Of a DNA stretch of 64,000 nt, positions 9,830 through 18,300 are shown piece by piece. How positions within the stretch are numbered: position 1 is the stretch's first letter; the number at the start of each line of letters is the position of its first letter. This DNA comes from Lachnospiraceae bacterium (GTDB taxonomy: Bacteria > Bacillota > Clostridia > Lachnospirales > Lachnospiraceae). Under the pieces are notes generated by a model that was not told where the DNA came from, searched no databases, and saw only the letters and a list, made by a program, of their open reading frames with translations. A program made the translations under genes and the position numbers. The stretch covers positions 151,773 to 215,772 of the forward strand of contig JAILNS010000005.1 in NCBI GenBank assembly GCA_024691305.1, given 5' to 3'.

Positions 9830-9861
9830 AAAAAGGACAACTACAAGTAGCTGTCCTTTTT
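9830..9861 (-). terminator. Terminator between ftsH and the GH13 gene
   Basis: AAAAGGACA-A-CTAC pairs with GTAG-C-TGTCCTTTT around an AA loop: a 13-pair stem with one mismatch and an A-run and T-run on its two sides. It ends the tilS-hpt-ftsH transcript before the GH13 promoter. Confidence 0.8.
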
Positions 9862-9996
9862 AGAGAAGGTATTTCTTTCTTATGGGGTATAGCAAAAACT
9901 AAATGTATTGGGGGGTTACGCTTATTATAATACCCCGAGGTATTCCCCGCTACAATGCCAACTTTCGACAAATATAATAATCGAGTTGGTCAGTTT
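9862..9996. other. Unassigned gap downstream of ftsH with inverted GGGGTAT/ATACCCC words
   Basis: The stretch between the terminator and the ftsH stop has no open frame. It holds repeated short words that can pair with each other: ATACCCC at about 9931-9937, GGTAT immediately after it, TGGGGTAT at about 9883, and a run of six G near 9910. On the minus strand it would be a structured 3' untranslated region of ftsH. I assign no function. Confidence 0.3.
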
Positions 9997-11823
9997 TTAT
10001 GCATTTTTCACAAATAATGCCTCAAACTCTTCTCTCGTGATCTTTTCCTTCTGGAGTAAGAGTTCCGAAGAAGCATGAAGTACATCCATATTCTCTAATA
10101 TGATCGCCTTAGCCTTAGCATAACAGTCATCAATTATAAATTTGACCTCTTCATCTATCTTGCCCTGCATCTCCTCGGAGTACTTCTTTGCATGAGCCAG
10201 GTCACGTCCGATAAATACCTCATCATCATCGTCGTCGTAATTTATAACGCCGATATTCTCTGACATACCGTATCTTGTAACCATCCGGCGTGCCATTGCA
10301 GTCGCTTTTTTGATATCGCTGGAGGCTCCTGTAGTAATATCCTTAAATATGATCTCTTCGGCAATACGTCCACCCAGTGAAACCATGATCTCCTGAAGCA
10401 TCTTGCTCTTGGTCATGAACATCTCATCTTTTTCAGGTAAAGGCATTGTATAGCCTGCTGCCCCGAGACCCGTAGGGATTATGGATATAGTATATACGGG
10501 ACCTACATCCGGAAGCAGATGGAAAAGTATCGCATGTCCTGTCTCGTGATATGCCGTGATCTTCTTTTCCTTGTCCGAAATGATGCGGCTCTTCTTCTCG
10601 GTTCCTATACCGACTTTGATAAAGGAACTGGTTATATCTTCCTGAGTAAGATAAGCCCTGTTTTCCTTGGCAGCGAGTATAGCAGCTTCATTCATCAGGT
10701 TTTCAAGATCTGCTCCGGTAAAGCCGGCCGTGGTCTGTGCCACATGCTCCAGATTTACTTCATCGGAAAGCGGCTTATTTCTTGCATGAATCTTAAGGAT
10801 ATCTTCACGACCTGCAACATCGGGATTTGCCACCGTGATCTTACGGTCAAAGCGCCCCGGTCTTAAGATCGCAGGATCTAATATGTCCACACGGTTCGTC
10901 GCAGCAAGGACTATTATTCCCTCATTTACTCCGAATCCATCCATTTCTACGAGCAGCTGGTTTAAGGTCTGTTCTCTTTCGTCATGGCCTCCGCCGAGAC
11001 CTGTACCTCTTCTCCTTGCCACGGCGTCTATTTCATCTATAAATATGATACAAGGGCAGTTCTTCTTAGCTTCATCAAACATATCTCGGACTCTGGAAGC
11101 GCCGACGCCGACAAACATCTCAACAAAATCGGAACCTGATATCGAGAAGAACGGAACTCCCGCTTCTCCTGCTATAGCCTTTGCAAGCAGGGTCTTACCG
11201 GTACCCGGAGCACCTTCCAGCAAGATTCCTTTGGGGATCCTTGCTCCCACCTTGGTATATTTTGACGGATTTTTTAAGAAATCAACTATCTCCGTAAGAT
11301 CTTCTTTTTCTTCTTTAAGGCCTGCAACATCATTGAATGTGATCGGCTTGTCTCCGGTATCAAGCTTTGCACGGCTCTTGCCAAAGTTCATCATCCGTCC
11401 GCCGCCTGCTCCGGCACTCTGTCCGGTCAGTATCACAAAAAAGAATACACATACGATCACAGCTATCAGAACCGGCAGTACACTGGTCAAAAACCAGCTT
11501 TCCTGCTCTACCTGTCTTACCTGGGGATCGATATCATACTCTTCTCTTAACGTATTCTCAACTTCATTTATGTCAGCGGCATAAACAGTCTTGATATCCC
11601 CGGATTTAAGTTCTACCGTAACTTCACCGGTCGGTGTTTCCCTGTACGGGGTGATCGTTACGGATATTACATTCCCGGCCTCGATATCCTTAAACATCTT
11701 CCCCTGAGTATAAGAAATATCCAGATTATTACGGTTTCCTATCCATGCCGTCAGTATGAGTAACCCGAGAATTACCGCAAAATATACGATAAAACCGGTG
11801 TTTCTTGGTTTTTCCTGTTTCAT
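9997..11823 (-). CDS. ftsH: ATP-dependent zinc metalloprotease FtsH
   Basis: A membrane-anchored AAA+ protease that degrades damaged and regulatory membrane and cytosolic proteins. Two membrane segments (about 12-27 and 111-133) flank an extracytoplasmic domain. The AAA module has Walker A GAPGTGKT (204-211), Walker B IIFIDEID (259-266) and the SRH region with RPGRFDR. The protease domain carries the zinc site HETGH (426-430). The 608-residue length is normal. GGAGG precedes ATG 11823. It follows hpt by 24 bases in the tilS-hpt-ftsH operon, the conserved Firmicute arrangement. Confidence 0.98.
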   Translation of the reverse strand: MKQEKPRNTGFIVYFAVILGLLILTAWIGNRNNLDISYTQGKMFKDIEAGNVISVTITPYRETPTGEVTVELKSGDIKTVYAADINEVENTLREEYDIDPQVRQVEQESWFLTSVLPVLIAVIVCVFFFVILTGQSAGAGGGRMMNFGKSRAKLDTGDKPITFNDVAGLKEEKEDLTEIVDFLKNPSKYTKVGARIPKGILLEGAPGTGKTLLAKAIAGEAGVPFFSISGSDFVEMFVGVGASRVRDMFDEAKKNCPCIIFIDEIDAVARRRGTGLGGGHDEREQTLNQLLVEMDGFGVNEGIIVLAATNRVDILDPAILRPGRFDRKITVANPDVAGREDILKIHARNKPLSDEVNLEHVAQTTAGFTGADLENLMNEAAILAAKENRAYLTQEDITSSFIKVGIGTEKKSRIISDKEKKITAYHETGHAILFHLLPDVGPVYTISIIPTGLGAAGYTMPLPEKDEMFMTKSKMLQEIMVSLGGRIAEEIIFKDITTGASSDIKKATAMARRMVTRYGMSENIGVINYDDDDDEVFIGRDLAHAKKYSEEMQGKIDEEVKFIIDDCYAKAKAIILENMDVLHASSELLLQKEKITREEFEALFVKNA

Positions 11824-11847
11824 CGGTTTCCTCCGCCCAAAAGCGTT

Positions 11848-12372
11848 TTAATCAAATCTTACTACTCCTATATACGGAAGATTACGATATCTCTGATCAT
11901 AATCAAGACCGTATCCCACTACAAATTCATCGGGAATCTGAAATCCCGTATAATCAACATTGACTTCTACAACTCTTCTTTCCGGTTTATCCAAAAGAGT
12001 ACAAAGCTTCACACTGGCAGGTCCGCGATCTCTTAACATATCAAGCAGATAACTTAAAGTACGTCCGGAATCCACGATGTCTTCAACGACCAGAACATCC
12101 TTGCCCTCGAGAGGCTCATCAAGGTCTTTCACGATGCGGACAACTCCGCTTGACTTGGTACTTCCGCCATAACTGGATACACTCATGAAATCCAGAGACA
12201 CCGGCACGGTTATCCTTTTTGCAAGTTCGGTCATAAAGAAACTTCCACCCTTTAAGACACATATAAGATGTACCGTTTTGCCCTGATAATCACGGCTTAT
12301 CTGTTCTCCGATCTCACGGATACGGTTATCAACTTCTTCCTCTGTGAGCATGATCTCAACTCGTTCTGCCAT
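11848..12372 (-). CDS. hpt: Hypoxanthine phosphoribosyltransferase
   Basis: This enzyme transfers ribose-5-phosphate from PRPP to hypoxanthine or guanine in purine salvage. The PRPP-binding motif VLVVEDIVDSGRTL lies at about 94-107, preceded by the flexible SYGGSTKSSG loop and followed by the LLDKPERR and PDEFVVGYGLDY segments that contact the base. The 174-residue length is usual. GGAGG precedes ATG 12372, which lies inside the 3' end of tilS (17-base overlap), indicating coupled translation. The order tilS-hpt-ftsH matches Bacillus and Clostridia. Confidence 0.96.
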   Translation of the reverse strand: MAERVEIMLTEEEVDNRIREIGEQISRDYQGKTVHLICVLKGGSFFMTELAKRITVPVSLDFMSVSSYGGSTKSSGVVRIVKDLDEPLEGKDVLVVEDIVDSGRTLSYLLDMLRDRGPASVKLCTLLDKPERRVVEVNVDYTGFQIPDEFVVGYGLDYDQRYRNLPYIGVVRFD

Positions 12373-13810
12373 TATCTACCTCCAGTTTGAGCTCCAATAT
12401 CAACTTTGTTGACTCATCTATACGATATGCATATGAATCTCTGTATCCGATCAGCCATATAACATTGTTTCCATCTGCAATAAGAGGGATCTCACCTCTT
12501 ATACGATTTGGGATCTTGACCTCTATCATATACCTGGACAATGCTTTTTTATGTCCTGCCGGATCGATAATTATTTGATCCTCCGTTTCCCTGAAACGCA
12601 GAGTAAATAACTTATTTATTTTATCATAATCAAATAGTTTCGTATATGAGTTATGTACAAGGACTATATCGTCCATAGATACTTTATCGGCCTTAAAAAG
12701 GGATATCTTTAACCTGCTTCCGCTGCCTGTATCTATACTTACAGGCGGCCCGTCTGCCTTTAGATCCCTTATATCTATCTCTACGCACAGTTCCTCTCCC
12801 TGCACTGCTTCAGGAACCTGCCCTGCTTTTTCATTCGGCCCGCTTCCCGGAACTATTCGCAAAAGATCATATTCCTTATACACTCTGATCCCGTAGGGTA
12901 GATCGGCTCTAGCTCCGTTCTCTTTAAATACAAGGCGGTCAGCACTTTCCAGATGCTCTCTGCTTATGTCTTTTAAGTGCGGTGACATCTTAAATATGAT
13001 ACGCCTTAATATTCCCATGCGCAGAACTTTACTAAGTGATACATACTCATCGCATTTTACCGTATATATCCCGGAATCCTCATCAGCTTTGACTATACGT
13101 TCATATACATCTACGGTCTGATCGTCTATATACTCATAAATCTCATATATATCGTCCGCAAGACTGTTCATATGACGAACACTGCCTTCATTTACCGAAA
13201 GTGCTTCGGGGATTATATGATGCCGTATACGGTTTCTTGCATAATCGTCTTCCAGATTAGTACGGTCGGTGACGTAAACTATGTTATTTTCCTTAAGATA
13301 GCCTTCTATCTCATCTCTTCCAAGACACATAATGGGGCGGATAAACATATCTCTTACCGGACGTATTCCGGTCAGTCCCAAAATCCCGCTTCCTCTGAAC
13401 ATATTAAAAAGCATGGTCTCCGCCCGGTCCTGCTCGTTATGTGCAAGCGCAATATGATCATAGCCTTCTGCAGAAGCTGTCTCACATATCAGTTCATACC
13501 TTCTTATCCTTGCAGCCTCTTCGGATTTTCCGCACGTTCCGGACTCTATCTTTCTTATATATACAGGCAAACCGTTACTTTTACTAAAATTGTATACATA
13601 TTCGGCCTCAGCCGCCGCTTCGGTTCTGAATCCATGATCCACGCTTATCACCCCAAGCTTATTCCCATGATCTTTTGCATACCTTATAAGAAGGCATAGC
13701 ATACACATAGAGTCGGCTCCGCCGCTTACGGCCGCCAGAATACTCTCGCCTTCTTTAAGCATCTTATGCCCGGTTATGTAATTTACCATAAGGGAATATA
13801 TATCAGACAT
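12356..13810 (-). CDS. tilS: tRNA(Ile)-lysidine synthase TilS
   Basis: TilS modifies C34 of the CAU-anticodon tRNA-Ile to lysidine, so that it reads AUA. The N-terminal PP-loop ATPase domain has SGGADS at 29-34, and the HNEQDRAETMLFNMFRGSG segment (about 120-138) is family-typical. The remainder is the tRNA-binding domain, giving 484 residues. The ATG at 13810 has no Shine-Dalgarno; a minus-strand TGA-TACAAT extended -10 lies only six bases upstream (13817-13825), so the mRNA may be leaderless. The next in-frame ATG (codon 8) also lacks a ribosome site. Confidence 0.94.
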   Translation of the reverse strand: MSDIYSLMVNYITGHKMLKEGESILAAVSGGADSMCMLCLLIRYAKDHGNKLGVISVDHGFRTEAAAEAEYVYNFSKSNGLPVYIRKIESGTCGKSEEAARIRRYELICETASAEGYDHIALAHNEQDRAETMLFNMFRGSGILGLTGIRPVRDMFIRPIMCLGRDEIEGYLKENNIVYVTDRTNLEDDYARNRIRHHIIPEALSVNEGSVRHMNSLADDIYEIYEYIDDQTVDVYERIVKADEDSGIYTVKCDEYVSLSKVLRMGILRRIIFKMSPHLKDISREHLESADRLVFKENGARADLPYGIRVYKEYDLLRIVPGSGPNEKAGQVPEAVQGEELCVEIDIRDLKADGPPVSIDTGSGSRLKISLFKADKVSMDDIVLVHNSYTKLFDYDKINKLFTLRFRETEDQIIIDPAGHKKALSRYMIEVKIPNRIRGEIPLIADGNNVIWLIGYRDSYAYRIDESTKLILELKLEVDNGRTS

Positions 13811-13816
13811 AGGGTA

Positions 13817-13825
13817 ATTGTATCA
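13817..13825 (-). promoter_or_regulatory. Extended -10 promoter abutting the tilS start codon
   Basis: The minus strand reads TGA-TACAAT (hexamer 13817-13822), then six bases, then the tilS ATG. The predicted first transcribed base is at or next to the A of the ATG. It lies just downstream of the divIC terminator, so tilS-hpt-ftsH would form their own unit. Confidence 0.5.
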
Positions 13826-13844
13826 CAGAATCCATAAAAACAAT

Positions 13845-13868
13845 AAACCGAAGCGAATGCTCCGGTTT
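13845..13868 (-). terminator. Terminator overlapping the divIC stop codon
   Basis: Read on the minus strand, AAACCGGAGC pairs with GCTTCGGTTT (ten pairs, one G-U) around a four-base loop, followed by ATTGTTTTTATGG. The first strand of the stem overlaps the divIC stop codon, so termination and translation end together. Confidence 0.65.
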
Positions 13869-14175
13869 AATTTTCCTGTTTAAATATTATCTCACCTTCA
13901 TATACAAGTCCGAGTTTGCTTTTGGCGATATCCTCGATGTATTTCATGGTCTTGGTATATTTCTCGTACTCGACCAGTTCCTCGGCCCGTTTCTCTTCTT
14001 CCTCGATCTGAGCCGTAAGCTGCGCCTCTCTAGCTTCGTATTCCGTAACCTTTTTGCTCAGGTCAGCACACTTAACCGCTACGACTATGGTTATCATAAG
14101 TACGACGGCAGTTATCAGCATCATTGAAAATCTGTTATTGGGTTTTCTGCGGTGTGCAGCCTGGCGAGTCGCCAT
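13867..14175 (-). CDS. divIC: Septum formation initiator DivIC-like protein
   Basis: A small bitopic division protein: a basic N-terminus (1-17), one membrane helix (about 18-36), then an extracytoplasmic coiled coil (about 38-78) and a short C-terminal FtsB/DivIC tail (KSKLGLVYEGEIIFK). DivIC-type proteins join the FtsL-DivIB subcomplex at the septum. The start is placed at ATG 14175, giving 102 residues, because GGAGGA lies eight bases upstream; the open frame continues 13 codons further but would bury that site. It follows rqcP in the hup-rqcP-divIC order of Firmicutes, but the sporulation genes usually between them are absent. Confidence 0.9.
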   Translation of the reverse strand: MATRQAAHRRKPNNRFSMMLITAVVLMITIVVAVKCADLSKKVTEYEAREAQLTAQIEEEEKRAEELVEYEKYTKTMKYIEDIAKSKLGLVYEGEIIFKQEN

Positions 14176-14259
14176 TTGGAAAAATCCTCCCCCACAATGT
14201 TTACATAAAAACATTTTATTATGTAACTATGTAAACCGTCAAGAGAAATGTACTTTTTT

Positions 14260-14499
14260 TTATACATATTTGTAAAGATCGGCTGCTTCTTCCTTTTTTA
14301 CCGTTTCAGATATGTTTAAAACCTCGACTTTAACGTCTCTGTTTCCGAACTGGATCGTAATTATGTCTCCCACCTTAACATTCGCGGAGGCTTTGGCCGG
14401 TTTGTCGTTTATAAATACACGACCTGCATCACAGGCCTCATTTGCCACGGTCCTGCGCTTGATCAGTCTGGATACCTTAAGATATTTGTCTAATCTCAT
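14260..14499 (-). CDS. rqcP: S4-domain protein RqcP (YabO/Hsp15 family)
   Basis: A 79-residue protein that is essentially one S4 RNA-binding domain (RLDKYLKVSRLIKRRTVAN at the N-terminus, then the DAGRVFINDKPAK loop). In Bacillus, RqcP works with RqcH on stalled 50S subunits during C-terminal alanine tailing, a ribosome quality-control step. GGAG lies eight bases before ATG 14499. It sits between hup and divIC as in Bacillus. The hup terminator lies upstream, so expression needs read-through or a promoter I cannot see. Confidence 0.9.
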   Translation of the reverse strand: MRLDKYLKVSRLIKRRTVANEACDAGRVFINDKPAKASANVKVGDIITIQFGNRDVKVEVLNISETVKKEEAADLYKYV

Positions 14500-14539
14500 C
14501 TTTCACTCCATGCTCTGCCGATAAACAGAGAAACAAAAA

Positions 14540-14561
14540 GAGCCCGTGCAAGCACGGGCTC
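14540..14561 (-). terminator. Terminator after hup
   Basis: GAGCCCGTGC (14540-14549) and GCACGGGCTC (14552-14561) form a perfect ten-pair stem with an AA gap. On the minus strand it is followed by TTTTTGTTT. This is one of the strongest terminators in the window. Confidence 0.9.
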
Positions 14562-14582
14562 CACTGAACAAAATTAAAATGA

Positions 14583-14858
14583 TCAGCCGTTAACAAGATC
14601 CTTAAGAGCCTTACCAGCTTTGAACTTAGGTGCCTTAGAAGCTTTGATCTTCATTGTAGCGCCAGTCTGAGGATTTCTACCCTCTCTAGCTGCTCTCTTA
14701 GTAACTTCAAATGTACCGAAACCAACAAGCTGAACCTTGTCGCCCTTCTTAAGTGCTTTGCTAACTACGTCAGTAAAAGCCTTAACTGCTGCTTCTGAAT
14801 CTTTCTTGGAAAGACCTGCCTGCTTAGCGATTGCATCAACTAATTCTGTTTTGTTCAT
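14583..14858 (-). CDS. hup: DNA-binding protein HU
   Basis: This 91-residue histone-like protein bends and compacts DNA as a homodimer. The sequence has the [20 protein letters not shown] start, the [21 protein letters not shown] core and arm region (about 47-67), and the basic C-terminus [17 protein letters not shown] stands seven bases ahead of the ATG. A perfect -35 TTGACA (minus strand, 14947-14952), 17 bases from a TATATA (14924-14929), gives a convincing promoter, with a leader of about 60 bases. A strong terminator follows, consistent with a highly expressed short transcript. Confidence 0.98.
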   Translation of the reverse strand: MNKTELVDAIAKQAGLSKKDSEAAVKAFTDVVSKALKKGDKVQLVGFGTFEVTKRAAREGRNPQTGATMKIKASKAPKFKAGKALKDLVNG

Positions 14859-14923
14859 TATGAACTCCTCCTACATCTAAATTTAACGTTCTGGCAAATG
14901 ACCTTAATCAAATGCCTATATTA

Positions 14924-14952
14924 TATATAATATTTTGAACCGCCATTGTCAA
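14924..14952 (-). promoter_or_regulatory. Sigma-A promoter of hup
   Basis: The minus strand has TTGACA (14947-14952), a 17-base spacer and TATATA (14924-14929). A TATAAT overlaps slightly downstream at an unfavourable spacing. Confidence 0.65.
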
Positions 14953-15020
14953 GGAAAAAAACGTCAAAAATGCCGTAAAATCAACGTTTTTCGGAGTTAT
15001 GTCTACCATTTTTTATGGTT

Positions 15021-16910
15021 TTACGTCTCATCATCATCAGGTACGTTTCCGGAAGTCGATGAATCGGTTGAACTCCCCGTTGTTGTACCTGTCGTGCTGC
15101 TGTCTGTTGTTGTACTCGTCGATCCGCTGTCCGTGCCTGTACTTGTTCCCGAACTTGTCGATGTTGAATCCGACGTTGTCTCTGACGAAGCAGAGTCCGA
15201 AGTACTGCTCGTCGTGCTGCTGTCGGTTGTTGTACTTGTCGTACTGCTGTCCGTGCCTGTACTCGTTCCTGAACTTGTCGATGTCGTATCAGTCGTAGTG
15301 CTTGATGTGCCCGAACTCGAAGATGAAGTACTTGAAGTCGAGGTCGTAGTGCTTGATGTATCGGAACTTGAAGATGATGTACTTTCCTTCTCAAGCGCAG
15401 AGAAAGAAATACTCATATCCTCTCCGTCATCATACAGATATATGGTATAACTCCTGGTCACATAACCTGATTTTTTGAGTATTATCGTATGGGATCCGGC
15501 CTGCTTCTTAAAGCTCATCGGAGTAAGACCTGCATATACACCGTCTACATATACCTCTACCTCTTCGGGGTAGTAGATATAAACACGGTTATACTTACTT
15601 GTAACAACTGTGCTCTTATTTGAGCTGGATGAGTTCGAACTGGACGAATTGGAGCTCGACGAGTTGGCGCTTGCCTTATTTCCGCTTACAGAACTGTTGG
15701 ACGAACTGCTGTTACCCGACCCTGTAAGATTATATGAAAGGGACGAATTGCCGCTTGTATAGCTGACGGTTTCATCAAGATTTATCGTTATTTCAGCAAG
15801 TTCCGTACCGACATTTACATATCGCCTTAAAGTATCATATCCCGAAGCGGATACTTCTATCTCATGAACGCCGTACTGCGCCTTAACTATGCCGGTTGTG
15901 TCCTTGATCTCTCCGTCCATTGAGAGAACCGCGGTATCCGGAGTTATATGGAAGATAATACTTCCTATCGTTTCAATAGGTGCCGTCACACCGCTGCAGT
16001 CAAGCACAACTTCCTGATTACGCTCTACATTTATTTCCTGGGTAACGCTGCTGTTATCGTTATACATCCGCACGGAGTAATTTCCTTCAGGTACGGTAAG
16101 GAGCATTCCAGGTTCGGATATCTTGGTTATAAGAGTCTCACCTACTTCAACCCATCCGCCTATGAGTGCCTCGTCCTGAGTAAGCCGTACATACCCGTGC
16201 CCGCTGTTTATCTTGATGGAAAAAATATCTGAGCCTATACCGGATACGGTTATCGTATCTCCGTCAACTATGTTCATAAGGTCGGTCTGTTTTCCGTCGG
16301 AAAAAACCTGTACGCCCTTGGTTAGTGCGTATGTCCTGTCCCCTATGGTCGCAGTCGAATTAATACCTCCAAGATCATATCTGGTTACTTCTTCATACGT
16401 CCATGCGTCAGGTGATACCTGTATATTTACCAGCTGTTTATTTGCCTTATAAAAGTTAACATTGACTATGGTACCTTCAGTCATCTGTTCCATGGACATC
16501 GTAGTCCCGTACTTATCCGAAGCGTATGTGGTCCCGTCAAAGTTTAAGGTATATGATTTTGCGGCGATCGTATTATACAAAGTTACGGTATGTGCTTCAT
16601 GATCCACACTTTTAAGTATGGCAGTATCAGCAGAATCATAAGTTCCTACAGGGAGATAATTGTACGTGGTATATACGACCGCTTCGGAAGATGAGGAGGC
16701 CTGTGCCGGAGTTACCGTCGTATCCCCGGAAGATATTACGGACTGAAGATCCGTTCCTTCATCCGTGGATATTTCCTCAGCCTGACCGATATTAAATGCT
16801 TCGGGAGTACATCCTGTAAGCGCAAACATGATAAATGCCGCAAGTGATACGCTCCCTGCCAGCCTTACGGATCCGTTTATTATTTTTCTTACGAATTCTC
16901 TTTTCTTCAT
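15021..16910 (-). CDS. PEGA-domain lipoprotein with a long Ser/Thr-rich tail
   Basis: A large surface lipoprotein of unknown role. The signal peptide ends in the lipobox LTGC (C34 when counted from ATG 16910). A central beta-rich region (about 80-265) is unassigned. It is followed by PEGA-type repeats at about 265-305, 318-378 (AVLSMDGEIKDTTGIVK, then YGVHEIEVSASGYDT) and 442-505 (VEVYVDGVYAGLTP, then GSHTIILKKSGY). A Ser/Asn linker (386-436) separates the last two, and about 120 residues of Ser/Thr/Gly/Asp low complexity close the protein. The tail is encoded by an imperfect tandem duplication. The ATG at 16910 has no ribosome site; an in-frame TTG at 16925 sits nearer a GGATAAAG, so the start is uncertain. 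Confidence 0.82.
   Translation of the reverse strand: MKKREFVRKIINGSVRLAGSVSLAAFIMFALTGCTPEAFNIGQAEEISTDEGTDLQSVISSGDTTVTPAQASSSSEAVVYTTYNYLPVGTYDSADTAILKSVDHEAHTVTLYNTIAAKSYTLNFDGTTYASDKYGTTMSMEQMTEGTIVNVNFYKANKQLVNIQVSPDAWTYEEVTRYDLGGINSTATIGDRTYALTKGVQVFSDGKQTDLMNIVDGDTITVSGIGSDIFSIKINSGHGYVRLTQDEALIGGWVEVGETLITKISEPGMLLTVPEGNYSVRMYNDNSSVTQEINVERNQEVVLDCSGVTAPIETIGSIIFHITPDTAVLSMDGEIKDTTGIVKAQYGVHEIEVSASGYDTLRRYVNVGTELAEITINLDETVSYTSGNSSLSYNLTGSGNSSSSNSSVSGNKASANSSSSNSSSSNSSSSNKSTVVTSKYNRVYIYYPEEVEVYVDGVYAGLTPMSFKKQAGSHTIILKKSGYVTRSYTIYLYDDGEDMSISFSALEKESTSSSSSDTSSTTTSTSSTSSSSSGTSSTTTDTTSTSSGTSTGTDSSTTSTTTDSSTTSSTSDSASSETTSDSTSTSSGTSTGTDSGSTSTTTDSSTTGTTTGSSTDSSTSGNVPDDDET
15100..15295. repeat. 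Tandem duplication encoding the lipoprotein Ser/Thr tail
   Basis: Two units about 120 bases apart (near 15105-15170 and 15225-15290) share long identical words such as GCTGTCCGTGCCTGTACT and GAACTTGTCGATGT. Shorter GTCGTACT/GTTGTACTTGTC words repeat around them. The repeat lies within the coding region and lengthens the SSGTSTGTDS-type tail without breaking the frame. Confidence 0.7.
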
Positions 16911-16946
16911 ATAATAAATAATCAAAAAATCTTTATCCCATGAAAC

Positions 16947-18290
16947 TCACTGCTGCTTCGCAGGATCATATACAAACAACTTCATAAGTGTTTCTTTGGT
17001 ATTGTCTTCCGGATAATCCAGAACATGATCTAACATCGCCTTAAGTATACCACCTATTTCCGGTCCCGTCTTTATGCCCGCATCTATAATATCCCTGCCT
17101 GTCACTGCCAGATCCTTTATCTGTACGGCTTCATTATCCTTTTTTATCTCAAGATAAAGTTTCTCTATCTCATCAAGTTTTGATAACTTTTCTTCCCGTT
17201 TGTAATCGCTCTGACCGGCTATGTCGGCTCTTTTTACCTCTATCATCATCGGAAAAAGATCATATCCGATCCTGTTCATGGCACGCCTTACACTTCTTTT
17301 ATCGGCTTCAAAACGCCAATCGTGATATTCAACCAGTACTTTTACCGAATCTATGAGTGCATTGTCGGCATGCAGCCGTCTGAGTATTGTTCCGGACATT
17401 TTTGCTCCGAGTCCCGCATGCCCCTTATTATGTATTATTCCATCCTCATCAACTGTCATAACCTCGGGCTTGGCTATATCATGCATCAGCATGGTAAACC
17501 TGAGCACCCGGTCAGGTCTTATCGCATCCATCGTATGCAGGATATGCTCGCCCACATCGTAGCAGTGGTGACTTATATTTTGCGGAGAAGTCATACACTT
17601 ATCAAATTCCGGGATAAACTGTGCAGTAAGCCCCATTTCATAGCAGTCTTTTAGCATCATCGGGTGATCGGAGCATATGAGTTTGGTAAGTTCCGTCAAA
17701 ATTCTCTCAACGCTAACCTTTTTAAGATTAGGTGCCAGCTTAGATGCAGCGCTTCGGGTATCAGGATCTATTTCAAATCCAAGCTGCGCCGCAAAACGAA
17801 CGGCTCTCATCATCCTTAGGGCATCCTCGGAGAATCGTTCCGTCGGATCACCTACACACCTGATGATACCCTTATTTAAGTCACCTATACCGTCAAACTC
17901 ATCGATAAGGCCGGAAGAATCATTATATGCAAGTGCATTTATCGTAAAGTCCCTGCGTTTAAGGTCTTCCTTAAGATCACTTGTAAAAGATACCTCTTTG
18001 GGATGCCTTGCATCTTCGTATATCCCATCTATGCGATAGGTGGTTACCTCGTATCCGTTACCGTTCATAAGTACAGTCACGGTCCCATGCTGTATCCCTG
18101 TATCTACCGTCTTTTTAAATAAACTCTTGATCTCACCGGGTTTGGCTGATGTAGTGATATCCCAGTCATCAGGTGTTCTTCCGAGTATCACATCCCGCAC
18201 ACACCCGCCCACGGCATAGGCTTCAAACCCTGCCGCTTCAAGAATTGATATGATCGTACTAACGTCTTTCGGTAAGTTTATCTTTATCAT
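16947..18290 (-). CDS. cca: CCA tRNA nucleotidyltransferase with HD domain
   Basis: This enzyme adds or repairs the 3' CCA end of tRNAs. The class II nucleotidyltransferase head shows GGCVRD (28-33) and DDWDIT (41-46, metal aspartates D42 and D44), then the KRRDFTINAL segment. An HD domain (MHDIAKPE, about 267-274, followed by the NKGHAGLGAK segment) follows, as in other Firmicute CCA enzymes. It is 447 residues long. Neither tRNA gene in this window encodes CCA, so the enzyme is needed for both. The ATG at 18290 lies ten bases after the HD hydrolase gene, with only a weak ribosome site, suggesting co-transcription. Confidence 0.95.
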   Translation of the reverse strand: MIKINLPKDVSTIISILEAAGFEAYAVGGCVRDVILGRTPDDWDITTSAKPGEIKSLFKKTVDTGIQHGTVTVLMNGNGYEVTTYRIDGIYEDARHPKEVSFTSDLKEDLKRRDFTINALAYNDSSGLIDEFDGIGDLNKGIIRCVGDPTERFSEDALRMMRAVRFAAQLGFEIDPDTRSAASKLAPNLKKVSVERILTELTKLICSDHPMMLKDCYEMGLTAQFIPEFDKCMTSPQNISHHCYDVGEHILHTMDAIRPDRVLRFTMLMHDIAKPEVMTVDEDGIIHNKGHAGLGAKMSGTILRRLHADNALIDSVKVLVEYHDWRFEADKRSVRRAMNRIGYDLFPMMIEVKRADIAGQSDYKREEKLSKLDEIEKLYLEIKKDNEAVQIKDLAVTGRDIIDAGIKTGPEIGGILKAMLDHVLDYPEDNTKETLMKLFVYDPAKQQ

Positions 18291-18300
18291 CCGGTCTATT

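Noticed and set aside
10835..11584. 249-codon plus-strand frame antisense to ftsH
   Set aside because: It lies entirely within the conserved AAA and membrane region of ftsH; its Pro/Ser-rich composition is typical of an antisense shadow.
15100..15295. Tandem repeats considered as a CRISPR array
   Set aside because: The repeats lie within a continuous reading frame, units are imperfect and no cas genes are near.
14935..15450. 171-codon plus-strand frame rich in Val, Leu and Glu
   Set aside because: It is the antisense reading of the Ser/Thr repeat tail of the PEGA lipoprotein.
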